Assembly (NCBI GenBank): GCA_037783545.1
Contig: JBBELK010000328.1
Location: 1,116,001 to 1,180,000 of the forward strand
Origin: Henricia sp. BOLD:AAB3569
Taxonomy: Eukaryota; Echinodermata; Asteroidea; Spinulosida; Echinasteridae
Reading direction: 5' to 3'
DNA: 64,000 bases
The notes under the pieces: model-generated
Seen by the model: the letters and a program-made list of their open reading frames with translations, nothing else
Told to the model about the DNA's origin: nothing
The model's database searches: none
Position numbers and translations under genes: made by a program
Shown here: piece by piece, positions 57,028 to 64,000 of the stretch
How positions within the stretch are numbered: the first letter of the stretch is position 1
Layout of the letters: each line of letters starts with the position of its first letter

Positions 57028-57358
57028 CGCGTGTGGTCTAGTGGGTATGAAGCGGGACTCCCAATCAGAGGTTGGGGGTTCGAGCCCCACTTCGACCAAC
57101 GTGTCTGTGTCCCTGGGCAAGGCGCTTAATCCCAGTTGCCTCTTCAACCCAAGCGATATATGGGAAGCTGTTAAGGGGAATGCCACAATCTAACTGCTGA
57201 TAGGGTTGAGCGCCTGACCAGCAGCCACCTAGTTGAAGCGAAATGGTTCTGGTGATTCCCTGATGGCAGCGGTAATAATGGTAACAGCGCCTTGAGCGCC
57301 CTGCAGGGTGGATATGTGCGCTATACAAATCTAATCATTATTATTATTATTATTATTT
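57028..57358 (+). mobile_element. tRNA-derived SINE (type A), copy 3
   Basis: GTGGTCTAGTGGGTATGAAG, then GGTTCGAGCCCC, a body, TGTGCGCTATACAAATC and (ATT)n. Inserted in a gene 2 intron about 55 nt past the exon 57413 donor, antisense to gene 2. Confidence 0.92.
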
Positions 57359-57412
57359 AACAATGGCTTTAAAATTAACCTCAGAACCGCAACATGTTTT
57401 CCTACAGTGTAC

Positions 57413-58774
57413 CTTGAGAGTGGCGAGCTGTTCCATCAAGACTGCATTCTTTGGACAGAGGAATGGTTCTGGAGGAACTTGGCACTTGAAGTGATCCTTC
57501 CAAAGATTGATAAAGACGTCCAATATGGTTAGACCGATTGGTAGGGTTACGCGATCTGGGTCCAAGTTTGGCTTAATAGGTTGGTGAAGCTCAGTGGAGG
57601 GTATTCTGCTATTTCCTTGAAGACATTCAGCTATTGCAGGATCTGAAACATTCAAGGTGGTTCTGGTTGCTAAGAGAACATCTTCAAGACATTGGTTCTT
57701 TTCTTGTGACCGTCTTAGATCAGCGCTTTGTTTCAAGTCTTCACCGGTTTGTTTCAGGCCAGGGATGCCATTGCAGTTTGTATGTGTAGTTGCGGTACAT
57801 GCTTGATGTCTCTTATTCGCATGGTCAATGTGCGTGAATGATAATTCTCTATCTGTGATTTCTGTCCGAGCAGTAAGCTTATTCCCAGTGATGGCATCTA
57901 AGATGAATTCAGGCTTTCTACATTGCCATCCATTTTGAGGCACAATAGGATTGATAGCTTTAGTGCCACAGCTGCTAAGGGTCGAGTCTTTGCTAACTTC
58001 CCTCGTTACTTTCTTGAAGCCTTGACTGTTCTGGTTAAAGTCCGTCCTAGCAAAGTGTGAGCTTGAATAATTACATCTTAGCTCATCCTCTACACACGAT
58101 TGATTACCGAGTCCCGTTCCATTAGTGATTGGCAATTCAGAGTTATTACCATTATGAACTTGACTCTGTTTGCAACAGGTGTCCTCAACGTCCTTATTAC
58201 ACACACCTGTTCTCTTGCTAATGCCAATATGCGAGCCATTAATGCCACTATGCGAGCCATTAATGCCACTATGCGAGCCATTAATGCCAATATGCGAGCC
58301 ATTAATGCCACTCTGTAAGCCATTAATGCCACTATGCGAGCCATTAATGTCAACCCGTCCACAGCAAGTATTTCCCACGTCCACATTATTAACTGCTCCA
58401 TTAGTACTGCTATTACATGAACCATCAATAATTCTACTCTGTACATGGCATGAGTTCCTGACATCCAACCTATCCCCAATGTCCATCCTGTTGTCTCTGT
58501 ACAATTCGTTACTAAGATCTGAAATGTGTGGATGCGTATCCTGTCCACTTATCTCAATCATGCCAAGTCTCAAGTTGAGCTGCTCGGTCCGGGGCCTGTC
58601 ACTAACACCATTGATCATGTTTTCTTTGGTCTGTTTTAGTGAGAGCCTTGTATTGGTTCCATGGTAATCTGTGCAAGTTGTGGAGTGAAGGTACGAAGGT
58701 TTGAAGACAACTAAAGCTGAGGCGAGATCGATGGACAGCTGCTGGAGCATCTGGTAGGCTAGAGGTGTCAAGTC
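57413..58774 (-). CDS. Unidentified gene 2, large internal exon
   Basis: Minus strand, 1362 nt, 454 codons, phase 0-0. Acceptor cttgctacag; donor gtacac just below 57413, after LEQLATLK-like MEQLATLK. N-terminal part DLTPLAYQMLQQLSIDLASA and C-terminal part TILDVFINLWKDHFKCQVP look like conserved helices. Between them lies a low-complexity region rich in Asn, Gly, Ser and Cys, including six heptads of the type NGSH[SI]GI. The frame also stays open past the donor to a TAA at 57353 inside a SINE tail, which I take as intron read-through. Function unknown. Confidence 0.75.
58222..58350 (-). repeat. 21-bp coding repeat (heptapeptide NGSH[SI]GI)
   Basis: About six 21-bp units (GAGCCATTAATGCCACTATG on the plus strand) inside the gene 2 exon. 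They encode a Gly/Ser/His/Ile/Asn heptad on the minus strand. Units differ by single substitutions (S/I, H/Q), as expected for a young coding minisatellite likely to vary in length. Confidence 0.93.
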
Positions 58775-59885
58775 CTGTAGCAAGAAATGGGAAAAAGAAA
58801 ATATGTTTAAGTGAATATTTGATATTCAATTAACCCCTTCGCAGCAGCTAACCATTTTTCAATTTATTCCCTTGGAGCGGCAGACTGCACTTGCAGTTTT
58901 GGTTATATAATGTCTCTGGGGCTGGAGACTTGATGATTAGTTTTTATTTCAAGTCGTAAATCAATTTTATTTCCCAAGTCCAGTCACAAGTCATTTTCTC
59001 CAGAGTCAAGTCACAGGTCAAAAACCAAAAACCAGCTCTGCACTGGTAGTACTGACCTATGGGCTAATTCTGTTTATATAACGCCCAAGTAGATCCCTGT
59101 CATTTGATTCGACGATAGCAGGTCACATAATAGCGTTAAATAATTTAACCATTCAATGCTACGTCACCAACCGTGCAATTTTGTTCCGTGCAATTTTGTT
59201 CCATACAATTTTTCCACTGCACGGCACCCGCACTCCATGCATTTTTACTGCAAGCGTGTGTTCGTGTACGCGCGTGACATTGCATGACGCTGAAGCAGAC
59301 GCATTTGCATAAGATGTACATGTGGTAGATGAGTGGAATTTGGTCATTGTGATGCGAGGGATGTAAGGGTACTTTTTTTATATTCTCAGGCTGTCAGATG
59401 TTCTCCAATCAAATGACAATGATCTCTTTGGGCATTATATAAAACAAATAATGAATGTTTTTCATTCGTTCAATGGAACGAATATTTTCTTTCGTTGAAA
59501 GATGGAATTGTTTCATTCAACTCGGCTCCACCTCATTGAATGGAACATTCCATCTTTCAACTCATGAACAAATTTGTACCATTGAACTCATAAACATTCA
59601 ATATTTGTATAATAACCGACCCCAAGACACACACTTAAACTGCATATATGCAGTTTCCTGTTGGGAATGGGTTAAACATTTGGTTACAAAAATAAACACA
59701 TGTACATCCATTGTAAGAGGACTACTGCATGGGAGCGCATAATTATAAAACATGAACACATCAATACATACATGTACGTACAAGAGTGTTCTAAAATGTT
59801 TGGGCATTTTTTTCCGGTTTTGCAGACTTGAAGCACATTTGCAGGCTCTGAATCGATAAACAGTACAAGTTCACAGTGAACTGAC

Positions 59886-59990
59886 CTGTCTGTAATGCAG
59901 TACTTGTTGCGTGTCGTTTAGAAGCTCTGCTAGTTCCTCAACAGTCACACAATGGACGACACTCCCTGTCAGAATGTACCTTAAGATATC
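59886..59990 (-). CDS. Unidentified gene 2, upstream exon
   Basis: Minus strand, 35 codons: DILRYILTGSVVHCVTVEEL then AELLNDTQQVLHYRQ. Acceptor tatcatacag, donor gtcagt, phase 0-0, so it joins DLTPLAYQ of the next exon directly. The 5' part of the gene lies beyond position 64000. No family recognised. Confidence 0.75.
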
Positions 59991-60049
59991 CTGTATGATA
60001 CACACACAAACAACACCAGAGTTTACAACATCAGTTGGACCACTCAAAC

Positions 60050-63000
60050 AACTTGACTCCGGACAAGTCGTCTATTAAGACAACTTGACTCAGGACAAGT
60101 GGTCTATTAAGACAACTTGACTCAGGACAAGTGGTCTATTAAGACAACTTGACTCCGGACAAGTCGTCTATTAAGACAACTTGACTCGGGACAAGTCGTC
60201 TATTAAGACAACTTGACTCGGGACAAGTGGTCTATTAAGACAACTTGACTCTGGACAAGTCGTCTATTAAGACAACTTGACTCGGGACAAGTCGTCTATT
60301 AAGACAACTTGACTCGGGACAAGTCGTCTATTAAGACAACTTGACTCAGGACAAGTGGTCTATTAAGACAACTTGACTCGGGACAAGTCGTCTATTAAGA
60401 CAACTTGACTCGGGACAAGTCGTCTATTAAGACAACTTGACTGGGGACAAGTCGTCTATTAAGACAACTTGACTCGGGACAAGTCGTCCATTAAGACAAC
60501 TTGACTCAGGACAAGTCGTCTATTAAGACAACTTGACTCCGGACAAGTCGTCTATTAAGACAACTTGACTCAGGACAAGTCGTCTATTAAGACAACTTGA
60601 CTCAGGACAAGTCGTCTATTAAGACAACTTGACTCGGGACAAGTGGTCTATTAAGACAACTTGACTCAGGACAAGTCGTCTATTAAGATAACTTGACTGG
60701 GGACAAGTCGTCTATTAAGACAACTTGACTCGGGACAAGTCGTCTATTAAGACAACTTGACTCAGGACAAGTCGTCCATTAAGACAACTTGACTGGGGAC
60801 AAGTCGTCTATTAAGACAACTTGACTCGGGACAAGTCGTCCATTAAGACAACTTGACTCAGGACAAGTCGTCTATTAAGACAACTTGACTCCGGACAAGT
60901 CGTCTATTAAGACAACTTGACTCAGGACAAGTCGTCTATTAAGACAACTTGACTCAGGACAAGTCGTCTATTAAGACAACTTGACTCGGGACAAGTGGTC
61001 TATTAAGACAACTTGACTCAGGACAAGTCGTCTATTAAGATAACTTGACTGGGGACAAGTCGTCTATTAAGACAACTTGACTCGGGACAAGTCGTCTATT
61101 AAGACAACTTGACTCAGGACAAGTCGTCCATTAAGACAACTTGACTCCGGACAAGTCGTCTATTAAGACAACTTGACTCAGGACAAGTCGTCTATTAAGA
61201 CAACTTGACTCAGGACAAGTCGTCTATTAAGACAACTTGACTCGGGACAAGTCGTCTATTAAGACAACTTGACTCGGGACAAGTGGTCTATTAAGACAAC
61301 TTGACTCGGGACAAGTCGTCTATTAAGACAACTTGACTCAGGACAAGTGGTCTATTAAGACAACTTGACTCCGGACAAGTCGTCTATTAAGACAACTTGA
61401 CTCAGGACAAGTGGTCTATTAAGACAACTTGACTCCGGACAAGTCGTCTATTAAGACAACTTGACTCAGGACAAGTCGTCTATTAAGACAACTTGACTCA
61501 GGACAAGTCGTCTATTAAGACAACTGGACTTGGGACAAGTGGTCTATTAAGACAACTTGACCCGGGACAAGTGGTCTATTAAGACAACTTGACTCGGGAC
61601 AAGTCGTCTATTAAGACAACTTGACTCGGGACAAGTCGTCCATTAAGACAACTTGACTCGGGACAAGTCGTCTATTAAGACAACTTGACTCAGGACAAGT
61701 GGTCTATTAAGACAACTTGACTCGGGACAAGTCGTCTATTAAGACAACTTGACTCAGGACAAGTGGTCTATTAAGACAACTTGACTCGGGACAAGTCGTC
61801 TATTAAGACAACTTGACTCGGGACAAGTGGTCTATTAAGACAACTTGACTGGGGACAAGTCGTCTATTAAGACAACTTGACTCGGGACAAGTCGTCCATT
61901 AAGACAACTTGACTCAGGACAAGTCGTCTATTAAGACAACTTGACTCCGGACAAGTCGTCTATTAAGACAACTTGACTCAGGACAAGTCGTCTATTAAGA
62001 CAACTTGACTCAGGACAAGTCGTCTATTAAGACAACTTGACTCGGGACAAGTGGTCTATTAAGACAACTTGACTCAGGACAAGTCGTCTATTAAGATAAC
62101 TTGACTGGGGACAAGTCGTCTATTAAGACAACTTGACTCGGGACAAGTCGTCTATTAAGACAACTTGACTCAGGACAAGTCGTCCATTAAGACAACTTGA
62201 CTCCGGACAAGTCGTCTATTAAGACAACTTGACTCAGGACAAGTCGTCTATTAAGACAACTTGACTCAGGACAAGTCGTCTATTAAGACAACTTGACTCG
62301 GGACAAGTCGTCTATTAAGACAACTTGACTCGGGACAAGTGGTCTATTAAGACAACTTGACTCGGGACAAGTCGTCTATTAAGACAACTTGACTCAGGAC
62401 AAGTGGTCTATTAAGACAACTTGACTCCGGACAAGTCGTCTATTAAGACAACTTGACTCAGGACAAGTGGTCTATTAAGACAACTTGACTCCGGACAAGT
62501 CGTCTATTAAGACAACTTGACTCAGGACAAGTCGTCTATTAAGACAACTTGACTCAGGACAAGTCGTCTATTAAGACAACTGGACTTGGGACAAGTGGTC
62601 TATTAAGACAACTTGACCCGGGACAAGTGGTCTATTAAGACAACTTGACTCGGGACAAGTCGTCTATTAAGACAACTTGACTCGGGACAAGTCGTCCATT
62701 AAGACAACTTGACTCGGGACAAGTCGTCTATTAAGACAACTTGACTCAGGACAAGTCGTCTATTAAGACAACTTGACTCTGGACAAGTCGTCCATTAAGA
62801 CAACTTGACTCGGGACAAGTCGTCTATTAAGACAACTTGACTCGGGACAAGTCGTCTATCAAGAACACTTGACTCGGGACAAGTCGTCTATTAAGACAAC
62901 TTGACTCGGGACAAGTCGTCTATTAAGACAACTTGACTCGGGACAAGTCGTCTATTAAGACAACTTGACTCGGGACAAGTCGTCTATTAAGACAACTTGA

Positions 63001-64000
63001 CTCGGGACAAGTGGTCTATTAAGACAACTTGACTCGGGACAAGTCGTCTATTAAGACAACTTGACTCGGGACAAGTCGTCTATTAAGACAACTTGACTCG
63101 GGACAAGTCGTCTATTAAGACAACTTGACTCAGGACAAGTCGTCTATTAAGACAACTTGACTCGGTACAAGTCGTCTATTAAGACAACTTGACTCAGGAC
63201 AAGTCGTCTATTAAGACAACTTGACTGGGGACAAGTCGTCTATTAAGACAACTTGACTCGGGACAAGTCGTCTATTAAGACAACTTGACTCGGGACAAGT
63301 CGTCTATTAAGACAACTTGACTCGGGACAAGTCGTCTATTAAGACAACTTGACTCGGTACAAGTCGTCTATTAAGACAACTTGACTCGGTACAAGTCGTC
63401 TATTAAGACAACTTGACTCAGGACAAGTCGTCTATTAAGACAACTTGACTCAGGACAAGTCGTCTATTAAGACAACTTGACTCGGGACAAGTCGTCTATT
63501 AAGACAACTTGACTCAGGACAAGTCGTCTATTAAGACAACTTGACTCGGGACAAGTCGTCTATTAAGACAACTTGACTCGGGACAAGTCGTCTATTAAGA
63601 CAACTTGACTCGGGACAAGTCGTCTATTAAGACAACTTGACTCGGGACAAGTCGTCTATTAAGACAACTTGACTCGGGACAAGTCGTCTATTAAGACAAC
63701 TTGACTCGGTACAAGTCGTCTATTAAGACAACTTGACTCAGGACAAGTCGTCTATTAAGACAACTTGACTCGGGACAAGTCGTCTATTAAGACAACTTGA
63801 CTCGGGACAAGTCGTCTATTAAGACAACTTGACTCCGGACAAGTCGTCTATTAAGATAACTTGACTCAGGACAAGTCGTCTATTAAGACAACTTGACTCC
63901 GGACAAGTCGTCTATTAAGACAACTTGACTCCGGACAAGTCGTCTATTAAGACAACTTGACTCCGGACAAGTCGTCTATTAAGACAACTTGACTCCGGAC
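60050..64000. repeat. 32-bp minisatellite, over 120 copies, with higher-order repeats
   Basis: The unit is GACAACTTGACTC.GGACAA followed by GTSGTCTATTAA, 32 bp, with variants at the three bases after GACT and at G/C in GTSGTC. Rare variants recur in register: the TAAGATAAC unit at 60687, 61039 (352 bp later) and 62095 (1056 bp later), and the CAACTGGACTTGGG unit at 61521 and 62577 (1056 bp). So blocks of 11 and 33 units were duplicated. It lies in the gene 2 intron upstream of exon 59886 and is cut by the window end. Confidence 0.97.

Noticed and set aside
57353..57412. Extension of the gene 2 frame to a TAA at 57353
   Set aside because: The stop lies in a SINE tail. A donor after LATLK and a phase-matched terminal exon at 55823-56032 explain the gene better, although retention cannot be excluded.
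60050..64000. Regular direct repeats resembling a CRISPR array
   Set aside because: There are no unique spacers: the 32-bp unit is contiguous head to tail, and the DNA is clearly eukaryotic. It is a minisatellite.

Overview
The window is animal nuclear DNA, most likely from a marine invertebrate. The deuterostome groups (amphioxus, hemichordate, echinoderm) are my low-confidence guess. It has split genes with GT-AG introns, one AT-AC intron, tRNA-derived SINEs, a LINE relic, a Tc1 element, many short inverted-repeat elements, and a very high density of the self-complementary word ACATGTAC.

Gene 1 is a complete CEP170 orthologue on the + strand. I reconstructed 18 coding exons from 5515 to 49761. 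All splice phases chain exactly, giving 4299 nt (1432 codons plus stop). Landmarks are an N-terminal FHA domain (exons 1-4), the LYGQPxWWG motif (exon 8), an FTIEF motif (exon 9), GTYTIE...IDEVFGLD (exon 11), a very large Ser/Arg-rich exon 12, the WSKPE motif (exon 15) and a C-terminal predicted helical segment (exons 16-18). The intron inside the FHA domain (10051-12741) is a textbook minor-spliceosome (U12) AT-AC intron.

The most unusual structure is in the CEP170 intron 37212-44153. Most of exon 14, its donor site and short flanking intron pieces are amplified into about 38 further tandem copies (37212-43471). Each unit is a phase 1-1 cassette of 105 or 99 nt with its own AG and GT, separated by spacers of 57-59 nt, so copies could in principle splice to each other in frame. 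The end of exon 18 (tail, stop codon and 23 nt of 3'UTR) is likewise amplified into 10 further copies (to 50880). Exons 8, 9 and 11 show smaller duplications of the same kind.

Gene 2 is on the - strand, tail-to-tail with CEP170. Three exons (59886-59990, 57413-58774, 55823-56032) encode the last 558 residues of a protein I do not recognise, and its 5' part lies beyond the window. The upstream intron holds a 32-bp minisatellite running from about 60050 to the window end (over 120 copies), with 352-bp and 1056-bp higher-order periods.

Region by region: 1-5514 is non-coding with dispersed repeats; 5515-49761 is CEP170, whose first intron is mostly transposon; 49762-55822 is the CEP170 3'UTR and AT-rich intergenic DNA with MITEs and one weak exon candidate; 55823-64000 is gene 2.
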